A program made the translations under genes and the position numbers. Positions 20,992 to 32,900 of a DNA stretch of 64,000 nt are shown piece after piece (within the stretch, counting starts at the first letter, position 1; every line of letters begins with the position of its first letter). This stretch comes from Hippopus hippopus (Eukaryota; Mollusca; Bivalvia; Cardiida; Cardiidae), in the NCBI GenBank assembly GCA_946811185.2, contig OX328105.1, positions 47,058,845 through 47,122,844 of the forward strand, written 5' to 3'. The notes under the pieces were generated by a model. It had not been told where the DNA came from. It saw nothing but the letters and a program-made list of their open reading frames with translations, and made no database searches.

Positions 20992-23900
20992 GTATGTTGA
21001 ATTATAGCCGTCTCCCAGTTTGTCAAGATGTTCTAAGGAACGACCATACCGACTCCCAAATGTGCGTAGGTTGGTCTCGTTGGTCATTTGCCAAAAATTT
21101 CTTCGGCAACTGGATTTTTTCAACTGGAATAGGTCAGATATTCATCATCCAAATTGCCAGTATTTACGGTTTTTATCCTGTGGAAGGGTGATTCTCAAGA
21201 AACTACAGCCGGAGTTGGTTCAAACTGAGTATCGGGTCGTTTCGGCCCAAAGTCCTTTGGCTGGGTGGTTTCGGCCTGGGTTTGGTTTTGGCCTAATTTT
21301 TGGTTTGGGTCATTTTGGCCTCCTTTCTTGAGTCAATTAACAGAGCAGGCACTTTGGGCTTACACAAACACCCTAGAATCTGAAATCTGTGAAATGGGGT
21401 AAAGAGAGCATTGTTGTGATAAACAGGGTGCATGGAAATACTGAATTACACTGAATTACACCGAATTACACTTTATAATACCGAATTATACCTACAAAAC
21501 ACTTAATATGAAAATAGGCAAAGCCTAGAAACGGGCAAAAGTAGATCTAACCCTTTTCTGAAACATATTCAGATATAATTAATACAATAACTGATTAGTT
21601 AAGATATGATGACCAGCCTGTATAGCTCATTGGTAGAGCACAGGACTCATGAACGTGATGTTTCGGGTCACTTGAGGGTGTGGGTTCGATTCCCACGGCT
21701 GGCCATCTAAATATACAAATAGTCTTTCGTCCCCTGTGACGGTGCTATACACCGAGCATGTTGAAAAACCATGAGTAACTTAGGATAGGTTTTGTCATAT
21801 ATATGCACTATCCCCTGTAACAATACTGTTCAGCCTTTCAGGGGGTGTCGCCCATGTGGGCAACGAATGGTGACGATAAATAAATACAAATTCAATCAAT
21901 TCAAATATGGTTACGTGACTGCCCAGCAGATTTTCAAGGCAGCACTCCTTTCAGCCATGAAGAGCTTTCTCAAAATCAACAGTATTTATTTTCATTAGTT
22001 ATATTATCACTCGGAACAAGTTAGTGCTTCATAAGCCTTGTAAACAAAGGGTGAAAGAGCATAGGACATGGTTAAGGGGGTTGAAGAAACCAGAACGAAC
22101 AAGACATAAGGCGAACCGCAAAAGGAAGAACGGAATCAAGGCCGAACATCAGAAATGACATCAACACAAGCGCCCTGTCGTATTGCGTATTTCATACGTC
22201 ATTGAAACTACATGTATCAATATTGTGTTTTTTTTTTTTCAACTTTTCTTGTTATGATTTGCAAACAAGGGCGAAATGGTGTAGATTTAAAGAAACTTAA
22301 ACAAATTAATTTGGTATTTAGACTGCGTTGAATTTTCCTTGTGTTAAATGAATCTTCTGGTTGTCAAGGAAGTTGAAGTACGGATACAGTCCAACTTTTT
22401 CTCCATGTGGGAAAATTCAAAATGGCCGAAAAATTGTCCTTCAGGGTTGAGATGTCCTATATACGTGTAACCTATAGGCGGTCTTCAGACCATGCCTTCG
22501 GCGCGGTCTTTTGCTCATATTAGATAAATATTGGATTAATTAGACTTGTTAATAGTAGTGCTGTGTGGCTCTCAACAGTAAAATTCGGTAAAAAGAATGT
22601 ACCAAATTACACTTCTTTATTGAATTCGGTATAGATCTTGGCAAACTCAAAGAAAATGACATACTGAATTACGCTAGATAAAATGTTATAAGTACAAACA
22701 TGTAAATGTAATTTGGCTGGTTAATTTCAGGAATTCTTTATTATTAAGTTTTATTCTATGTGACATTCAACAGTATAATTCGGTACCTGGATGAAATCGC
22801 CATACCAGTTTTTTTATTTCTCCAGATACCGAATTACAGTTTTCTTCTGAATCATACCGAATTACATTGTATATTGAATTATACCAGAAACACACAGATC
22901 AATTTTTAGCTCCACTGGCCGAAGGCCAGCGGGCTTATGTCATGGCCTGTTGTCCGTCGTCCGTCCGTCCGTCCGTCCGTGCGTCCGTTAACTTTTTTTT
23001 AAAACATCTTCTTCTCTGAAACTACCCATCCAATTTTGATGAAACTTCACAGAAATGATCCTGCCATGGTCCTCTTCAGAATTTCTTGAAAGAATTTAAT
23101 TCCTTCAAAAACTCTGGTTGCCATGGCAACAAAACTGAAAAATTTTGAAAATCTTTGAAAATCTTCTTGTCTGAAACCGTAAGGCCAAGGGCTACCAAAT
23201 TTGGCATGTAGCTTTATCTAGTGGACCTCTACCAAGTTTCTTCAATTTATAGCCCTGGGGTCAAAATTGGCCCCGCCCCGGGGGTCACAAGTTTTACATG
23301 GGCTTATTTAGGGAGAACTTTAAAATTCCTCTTCTACCTACAGGGTTTTCCCTCGGCCACAAAAATAGGGGGTCATTGTGACCCCCTAGTCAAAAATAAT
23401 GGGGGTCATTTTGGAATTTGTGGGGGTCACAACAAAATGTAATTCGCTTAAACAAAAGCTACTATTTGTGAAAGTATGTGTTTTTTTCGTGTTTTCTATT
23501 CACTGTAAATCTTCATTTACCCTATATATGAATTATTTCATGGTGATAGATACATAATAACACCAGAGATTCTCTATATAGAGGGAGCTTACAGCCTAGG
23601 TGGCACCTTTTTCATAAAGACTATCTGGAGTATGCTTTATTAAGCCTGTTCTTAACGAGCAAATATGCTCTAGCTGCAGACAAGCTGTCATATCTCTATG
23701 TAATTTTAATGTTTCAAGGGTATCGTCATGACCGCTAGTGTTTTGATGATGCACAAGGGTTGATTTTTGAAGTATGTGTAGCCTCTCTCTATGGTTAAGG
23801 GTTATTTTGTTTTTATTACAGGAATCGACCGTTTAGTTGGCGAAGAAAGCTTGTCGGCCGGATGGGGAAGTCTCTGTTATTTTTCTTGATAGCGATTATC

Positions 23901-26900
23901 CATTTCGGCCGAAAATACACTATTTTCACCAATTAAATGGCCGATTCCTGTGTTTCGACACGCGGATCGCGTTCATGCCGCTGTTTTCAACGAATAACAA
24001 AGTGTATCTCTTTAGCTAATTCACAGTAAACCCTCGAGACCTTGAAATGTGATTCTGGGTGCTCTTACCAGGCGTTGTATCGTCTGATCTTTGTTTAAGG
24101 GCTCTTGCAGACAGCAAGAATGACGTCGATTTTGACAGAGCCATATTGTTTTCATCAGAGATCGACTGGTTTAGTTTAGACCCGTTTAAAAGACCGACGG
24201 TATTTTAGTAAAATCGATACACAGTCCAGTGTTTCGTCCCGTTTTCTCTTCGTACTCCAGATTTTTCATCTACTCGCGATGTAACAGTGTCGGAAGTATA
24301 TACGATCGTTATTACCTCTTATCGTATTTGTGCGTCAACCATGACGCATTACTGAAAAAAATGCGGGTCATTTTCCTTAAAAATGCGTCAAAACGCACAA
24401 AATCGTGCGTCAAGGAAAACCCTGTACCTAGCCATAGGGCCTAGAGCTACCAAATTTGGCATGTAGCTTTATCTAGTGGACCTCTGCCAAGATTGTTCAA
24501 ATTATAGCCCTGGGGTCAAATTAGGCCCTGCCCGGGGGTAACAAGTTTTACATGGGCTTATATAACAAGTTTTACATGGGCTTATATAGGGAGAACTTTA
24601 AAATTCTTCTTTGACCTAGCCATGGGGCCTAGGGCTACCAAATTTTGCATGTGGCTTTATCTAGTGGGCCTCTACCAAGAGTGCCCAAATTATAGCCCTT
24701 GGGTCAAATTTGACCCCACCCCGGGGGTCACAAGTTTTACATGGGCTTATTTAGGGAAAACTTTAGAAATCTCCCTGTACCTAGCCGTAAGGCCTAGGGC
24801 TACCAAATTTTGCATGTGGCTTTATCTAGTGGGTCTCTACCAAGAGTGCTTAAATTATAGCCCTGGGGTCAAAATTGGCCCTGCCCCGGGGGTCACAAGT
24901 TTTACATGGGCTTATGTAGAGAAAACTTAAGAAATCTCCCTGTACTTATTCATAAAGCGTAGGGCTACCAAATTTCGCATGTAGCTATATCTAAAGGCCC
25001 TTCACCAAGAGTGCGTAAATTATAGCCCTAGGGGGGAATTTGATTCACCCCGAGGGGTCAGAAGTTTTACATGGGCTTATATAGTGAAATCTTTAGAAAT
25101 CTTCTTGTTACTAACCATATGAACTAGGGCTACCAATTTTAGTCCTGTTTCAGGGGTCTTATGTTCAAAACCAATTGGCCAAGTATTGTAATGTTTGGCA
25201 TGTAGTGATTTTACGTATTAGCCAGTGGAGCGATACAGGGCCATCATGGCCCTCTTGTTTTTTTCTGTATAATTCGGTATTTGGTGAAATAAGCACACCG
25301 GCACGGCGATTTCATCCAGGTACCAAATTATAGAATTGAGTTTGCCGAGATCTATACCAGATTCAGTATAAAGGTGTAATTTGGTACATTTTTTTACTGA
25401 ATTATACTGTTGAGAGCCACACAGCACTACCCTTAACAAGTGTAATTAACCTAATATTTATCTAACAAGTGTTTTGTACGTATAATTCGGTGTTATAAAA
25501 GTCTAATTCAGTATAATTCGGTGTAATTAGGTATAATTCAGTATATTAGGTGTAATTCAGTATTTCCATGAACAGTATTTGAGAACAAGAATTTAGAAAA
25601 AAATTGCAGTCAAATAAGTGTACCTCAAAGACGAAGGGATTTACAAAAGCTCATGAAAGAGATGGTTGAACTAAAGGAGATTTAGCAATAGGCCAGACAG
25701 GTTGCACATTATTTTATATCTCGTAAAAAATCTTTTACCACCAAAAATATCTACAGATCAAACCCATATTTACGGTGGCACAAAAGTGACATGGAAGATA
25801 TATTTTATACTACGTGCGCACGCAGTAGCTAATACGTGCGCACGTATTAGTTATTACGTGCACACGCAGTAGCTAATACGTGCGCACGTAATAACTAATA
25901 CGTGCGCACGCAGTAGCTATTACGTGCGCACGTAATAAGTAATATGTGCGCACGCAGTAGTATTACGTGCGCACGTATTAGTTATTACGTGCGCACGTAA
26001 TAACTAATACGTGCGCAAGTAATAGCTACTGCGTGCGCACGCAGTAGCTAATACGTGCGCACGTATTACATATTACGTGCGCACGTAATAATCCACCAAT
26101 CAGAATCATGAACCGTAGCCATTGTTTCAAGATGGAAGTGGAAGATAGACATTTATTGATTCGTGAATTGTTTGCATCTGATTGGTCGATTATTACGTGC
26201 ACACGTAATAGTTATTATGTGCGCACATATTAGTTAATACATGCGCACGTATTAGCTACTGCGTGCGCACGTACTAGCTACTGCGTGCACACGTAATAAC
26301 TATTACGTGCGCACGTATTAGCTAATATGTGAGCACGCAATAGTATTACGTGCGCACATATTAGTTATTACGTGCGCACGTATTAGCTACTGCGTGCGCA
26401 CGTAATACTACTGCGTGCGCACGTATTACTTATTACGTGCGCACGTATTAGCTACTGCGTGCGCACGTAGTATTAAATATATCTTCCATGTCACTTTTGT
26501 GCCACCGTACATATTACTAATAGACCATTGAAAAATCATCATACAAGTACATGTATATGATGTCATTGTTATTTGTTTGATGAATTTCATTGGTCTAATA
26601 AACTCTATTGAAGCTGAATTGAGTATGGAAAAAACACTGCGTTGTTCTAAACTTAGTATTTCAAATATAAAAATAACATTGAAAGATCAAATAATTTGAT
26701 CTTTCAATGTTATTTTTATATTTAAACGTGTGTAACGAAAAAAATGTAAACACTTAGACTGTTTATCATAAACCAGAGGTCCAGATAAGGGGAAGTGATG
26801 GTATTCTAAATCCATTTTCAGTGCTAGCTCTGGCCCAAGTAAAATAATGGCCAACAATTTTTTCTTGAAAAAAATAATAGACAAATTAAGCGCACGAAGT

Positions 26901-29900
26901 TTAGTTTAAAAGAAAAGACATGCACATGTAGCATTAACTTTGTTTTTTTACTCATAGTTTCAAACTTTCATTCACATAATCATTTCCATTACAATAATAA
27001 TAATAAAAAAATGGTCATATATATTTAATCTTACCTTGTAGAAAATATTGTGGGAAAGGAGAATTTGCTCTATACCATTTCCTGGAATAGTGCTCCCTCC
27101 CACAATAGTTACATAAAAGCATAAAGGCTTTTAGGTCCTAGTTTCTTTTGTTGAATGGTTAATCCTTTACCAAAAGACAAAATTTCATTTTAATCTTACA
27201 TTGTAGAAAATATTGTAGGAAAAGGAAAATTTGTTCTACACCATTTCCTAAGGATAGTTCTCCTTTTCCCACATTATTTGCATAAAAGCATACAGACATT
27301 TGAGTCCTAGTTTCTTTTGATGAATGGTTACTGTTTTACCAAACAACATTTTTTTTTATTGTAATAAATGATATGCACAAGTAAAGGAGAAAATTTTCTA
27401 TTACATGAAAACGTATTACCTCCCTTTATTATCTGCTGACCTTAATTATTTTCTAATAAGGTCAATGAGGAGGATAAAATGTCTTAAATAAAGTCATTCA
27501 CTCGATAGTACCTAAACAGTGAAGTGGACAAGGTTATCAACCTAAGCCTTTAAATTTAATTTGAATTTTCATACTATTTCATGCTATTCACTGGTATCAC
27601 TGCTAAATCCAATACTGTAAATGCAGGTAAATTTTCCTTAGTTTATTATCTTTTTTAATTGGCGATAGTTTTCGTTTAGGACGACCCATGTTGACGTATA
27701 AGTGAAGAATGATAAGATTTTAAGGGTTCAAGAACAAGATTTATTAGAATAATGTCAACATGTCAATTAAATTCAATTATGAATTATTGTTTTCTTTTTG
27801 TTTGCCGACATTTAAACAGCGCCGATTTACGTTAGCAATGTAAACGAATTTATGATATGTAATTGAATTTCTGTAGTCGCCATCGCCGTTTCTGGCGGTT
27901 ATTGAAATCCAAGGCATTCTATCACTGCGTCGAGTAAAATAGTCAATCAAAATTTAACGTGAAATAAACAAATAATCACGTTCTCCAATTAACGGCTTAG
28001 AATAGCAACCGATAACATGACACACGTTGTGGAATATACAAGCTAACTGTGACCTGTCGATAACCAAAGGTTGCGTCCGTCGAGGTGTGAAACAAACGAT
28101 TACCACATTTCCGGTGCAAATTAGCGCGTGATCCAGGCAAGTAAAGGGAATTTTACCCGACTTTTTTTGGGAATAAATTAATCGACAATTTTTATCGACA
28201 ATTGGAAGAATTAATCGACAGCTGAATTAATTAATCGACAATTGTCGATTGGCAGCGCGAGCACTGCATTTTTTCTCTTTCAAACCCTATGTTGTGGGTA
28301 CTCATTAGAATCGCCTTGATGAGACGATTCTAATGAGTACCTATAACAAAGGATTTGTTAATATTTTTAATTTTAAAATCAAAATCACTCCCTTTATTTG
28401 GAGCTCAGAATAAAGAAAGGTTACCTAAAGAAATATTCAATTTTGATATCAGATTTTTACCGGACAGTAGGTCTTGTAAATTGAAGAATTTTGATGGACC
28501 TATATGACTTTTACAAGACATGTCGGTTAGACCAACAGCTTTTCAGAAAGACTTGTTTTAACGGCTGGCCCAGTCAATACACCTACTTACTGGCTTTTTT
28601 GCAACCTTGTATATTTTTATTTTTGTTCTCTTTCCAGGAAAATCAAGCCTTACAATTCAGTTCGTTGAAAATCATTTTGTGGACTCCTATGATCCAACAA
28701 TAGAAAACAGTAAGTAACAAGCAAACTAATCAATGATAAGAAATGGCTTTGATTTGTGCTCTCAGTGGTAACTTTGTTCATAGTAACTGCTCTAGAACTC
28801 TTAGAAATATGAGAAAATATTAGCTTTTTCAGAATTTAAAAGCTTTTGTAGAGGACAAATTTTAACAAGGCTCAAATTATGGAAATTGTCATTTAAAGCA
28901 TAGAAAACGTAAGGTAGAGTAAAGAGAAAAGTGCTGGTTACTAGCATTTTTCTCTTGTTTCCATGTTTTCAGAAGCCATTTTCCTCAAGATAGAAAAAGC
29001 ATGGGACTGTTTAGTAAAGGGTTAACTCTTTACCACACAATCCTGACTTTCAATGACCCTGAGAAAATGGCCTTTTGAAAACATTGTGGGAAAAGGAGAA
29101 AATGCTGGTAACCAGCATTTTCTCCTTTTCCCACAATGTTTTCTACCCTTTCCAAACCAAATTTCAATTTTTCAGTTACATTTATTTTGTCATCTGCAAA
29201 TGCTTTCAATTTGGACCAGTCTATAATTTTGTCGTTTGGTAAAGAGTTAACCATTTACCATACCATAAAAGTTTAGACTTTTCCAAAATGAAAGCATTTG
29301 CAGACAACAATTTCATTGTCACTCAAATGATGGAATTTGCCTTTGATAGGTTAGGAAACATTGTGGGAAAAGGAAAAAATGATGGTTACCAGCATTTTCT
29401 CTTTTTCCCACAATGTTTTCAAAAGGCTTCTACCTCAAGATCATTAAAAGTCAGCATTCTGTGGTAAAGGGTTAAACATGTATCCTGAAGCTTATCAACC
29501 AATTTGAATCAGAACTTCATCAGAATACTCTTTCAAAGAAATCAGTGTCATACATAACTATGCTTGCTATGGCAGTGATAATAAAACTCTTCAAAAGTCT
29601 TCTTAAAAACTACACTTTTTGTCACATCTTATGTTTCATTATGTCATTTGCATTATGATTTCAATTTGGGCAGTTCTGAGGTTTTGTCATACTATAAAGA
29701 TCTGTTTTTCCTACTTTAAGCTTTTCAGAAGACAGTTAAAGTCGGAGGTCAAGAATATGAACTTCAGCTTATTGACACAGCTGGACAGGTATAGTTACTC
29801 TTTAATATTATCCCTTAACGTTTAACAATCAGTCCCTGGTTTTAACGACCCTGAAAAATAAAGCTTTTGAAAACTTTGTTGAAAAAGGAGAAAATGCTGG

Positions 29901-32900
29901 TAACCATCATTTTCTTCTTCTCCAACAAGGTTTTCTTTCCTCTAACAGACAAGTGCTTTCATTTCAGCAAATTCAGCTGCATTTTATTTTTTGTCTGCAA
30001 ATGCTTTCAATTTGAACAGCTCTTAAATTTTGCTTAAAAAATCATCTGTACAGCTAGAGAAAAAAAACACTCTTAAAACGTGAAAGTGTTTAGAGTTGCT
30101 CAACTGTGTGAACATAGATAAATAGATAAATCACCAATATATATGATGTAAGGGATAGAAAAACACTAGGGACATGTCCTCATCTAAAACTGGAAGCAAC
30201 AACAGTGATTGCTTTGAAGACCTTTTTCTATCCGTCGTAATCTGTGCAATCTTGCAGCCATCAGGGGCAACATTTGGCATGAAGATACATGAATGATCAT
30301 AGTTTCATAAAATAAAGATGAAATGGCTTTAAGGACTGGCTGAAAATGAGTAAAGATGTATCTTTTAACCCTTTACTATATGATCCCGAGTTTTAATGAC
30401 CCTAAGGAAGAGGCCTTTTGAAAACATTGTGGGAAAAGGAGAAAATGCTGGTAACCAGCATTTTCTCCTTTTCCCACAATGTTTTCTTCTATATCAAAGA
30501 CAAAAATCATCATTTGAGCTACATTTATTTCGTCGTCTGCAAATGCTTTGAATTTGGTTGAGTCCAAAATTTTGCCATTTGGTAAAGAGTTAAAAGTTAA
30601 CTCATTACCTCCTGAAACAGAACAGGATAAATTTTAATTTGGAAGATGGTCTAACCCTTCACCAGATGATGTATTGAACTCATCCAATTTAAAAGCTGTT
30701 GCAGAGGATAAATGATAAATTGATGATAAAATATTAATGCTGGCAACCTGCATTTTGTCTTTTTCCGTCAATGTTTTCGAAAGGTAATTACCTCAAGGTT
30801 GTTAAAACACCTGATTGGTGTGTAAAGGGTTAAACCTTAACCAAACAATCCCATACTTTAATAACACTGAGAAAAAAGGATTTGAAAGCATTGTGAAAGA
30901 ATGAGAAATTACTGATAACCAGCATTTCTTATTCTTCCACAATGTTTATGACCCTTCAAAGCTGATTTTCATCATTTGAGCAGAAATTTCTAACAAGTGA
31001 GGATTATAGAAAAGTCTTGATATATTTTGACTTTAAACTCTTGTCATCAAATTCAGTGAAATTTTGGGGACAGTGCAGATCAAGGTTATACTGCACAGGA
31101 AACAGAGTCTGGCATTGGATGTATCTTTTCCAATAAAGAATTATTTTGGAGATGTCTATACCTAAAACAAATTTAACTGCTCGTTTGATTTGTCCGTAAC
31201 TCTTTACCACATGAGAAAACTTAACACCGATCCAAAATGGAAGCATTCGCATATGTCAATTTAAATTTGGTTCAAATGATGAAATTTGTCTTTGATAGGG
31301 TAGAAAACATTGTAAAAAATGGAGGAAATGCTGGTAACCAGCAATCTAGCATTTTCTCCTTTTCCCACCATATTTCCAAAAGTCTTTTACCTCAGGGACA
31401 TTATATTTGACCTTGTATGGTGAAGGGTTGACTGTATGACAGAGTGTACAACGTTACTTCTTTGATATTTAGGCAGCTATGCACCTATTCTTGCTTTCTC
31501 GGAGTAGCATTCATAAGTACTTCACACAATATTCTTTCATTCGGCCCAAGTTCTTGCTGCTTTCTCAGATAAGCATTGTTTAGACAATATTTGGCAGTGA
31601 GAGAGGAATGAACCCTGTGGCAATGATCATCATCAATTTTCAGAAAAAAATGGTAGAACTCTTAATCAAACCACTGACTCTTGGGTTTCAAGCTGTGGCT
31701 AAGGCAAAGCAGTCAGGCTGTGCCAGAACAGCCTTGTTTGGACAAAATTAAGATATCTTACTGTCAGACTGAAAACAGTTTATTTGGCTCAAATGGTCAA
31801 TAATTATAAAGATAAAGACTGCCAAATATACAACAGTTCAGTAGTTACAACATGTTCACAGGTAAGTTTTCTCTTCATTGTTAAACCTTTACCACACAAT
31901 CCTGAGTTATAACAACCCTGGTAAAGCAGGCTTTTGAAAACAATGTGAGAAAAGGAGAAAATGCTGGTGACCAGCATTTTCTCCTTTTCCCACATTGTTT
32001 TCTACCCTTTCAAACAAACATTTCCTTATTTGTGCAACATCTGGTTTGTCGTCTGCAAATACTTTTAATATGGACCAGTCTAAAGCTTTGCCATTTGGTA
32101 AAGGGTTAATTGGCAGATTTTGGTTCATTTTCATTTTGTATTCAGACATGTAATTCAGATATGTCTAGTATATTTTACATTCAGACGTAATTATTTTTGT
32201 CTTTATTTCATAGGATGAGTACTCCATACTACCTCAGTCATATTTTGTGAACATAGACGGATACATACTGGTGTATTCAGTAAATTCTCAGAAAAGGTAA
32301 AGATATAAGTAGGCTGATTTGATGTATTAGCACTCTTATTTACTCATTTGTATATGTTTGGGAATATCATTTGAAAAAGAAGCTACAATCATGATCTTTG
32401 TCAAGGTGTTTGAATTGTCTGTTACAAGTGAACTCTTTACTATGTTACTAAATCTTAGAATCACCCCTGTTGTAAGCATTTTTTATAGATGAAATTTTGT
32501 CTTTGAATGAATGGAAAATACAGTAAAGGGATAAAATGCTGATTACCTGATTTTTTGCCTTTTCTACAACATGGTTTCCAAAATCTTTCTTGAAAAAAAT
32601 GATATCTTTTATTTTTTTAAAAGATAAGGCCCCCAACAAATTTTGAATGTTTCCATAAATTGTTACAATTGCTGTCTATCTCTCTGTCAGCCTGTCTCTC
32701 TCTTGCGCCCGCTCTTTCTCCTAATCTATATGTGTACCACCGATACCTTTTTTTTTTTTTTTTTCAGCTATGATGTGATCACATTTGTCTATGACAAACT
32801 TCTAGACATGCTGGGTAATAAGAATTTACCAGTAGTACTAGTCGGAAATAAAAGTGACCTAGATATGGAGAGGTATGCTGTAAATTTTAGTTCATCTTTG

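Larger units (their letters stand above)
21432..25580. mobile_element. Foldback element with GAATTACACCGAATTA arms, broken by insertions
   Basis: The left end catggaaatactgaattac and the right end gtaattcagtatttccatg (about 25560-25580) are perfect inverses. Left arm pieces are 21432-21505 and 22521-22900; the right arm is about 25262-25580. The left arm was split by about 1 kb containing a SINE, and the centre holds a family b element. Confidence 0.7.

Noticed and set aside
21611..21705. Possible functional tRNA gene
   Set aside because: A and B boxes and an acceptor stem are present, but the anticodon arm does not fold and the sequence continues into a SINE body that recurs at 51040.
23837..24444. 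Short open frames inside the 1084-bp transposon
   Set aside because: They are too short and resemble no transposase that I recognise.
25806..26478. CRISPR-like array
   Set aside because: The repeats are short palindromes without unique spacers, bounded by inverted ends and a target duplication in a eukaryotic intron.
29722..29729. The cttttcag acceptor for RHEB exon 3
   Set aside because: It would put the exon out of frame with exon 2. The tttaag acceptor eight bases upstream keeps ENTFQKTVKV in frame.
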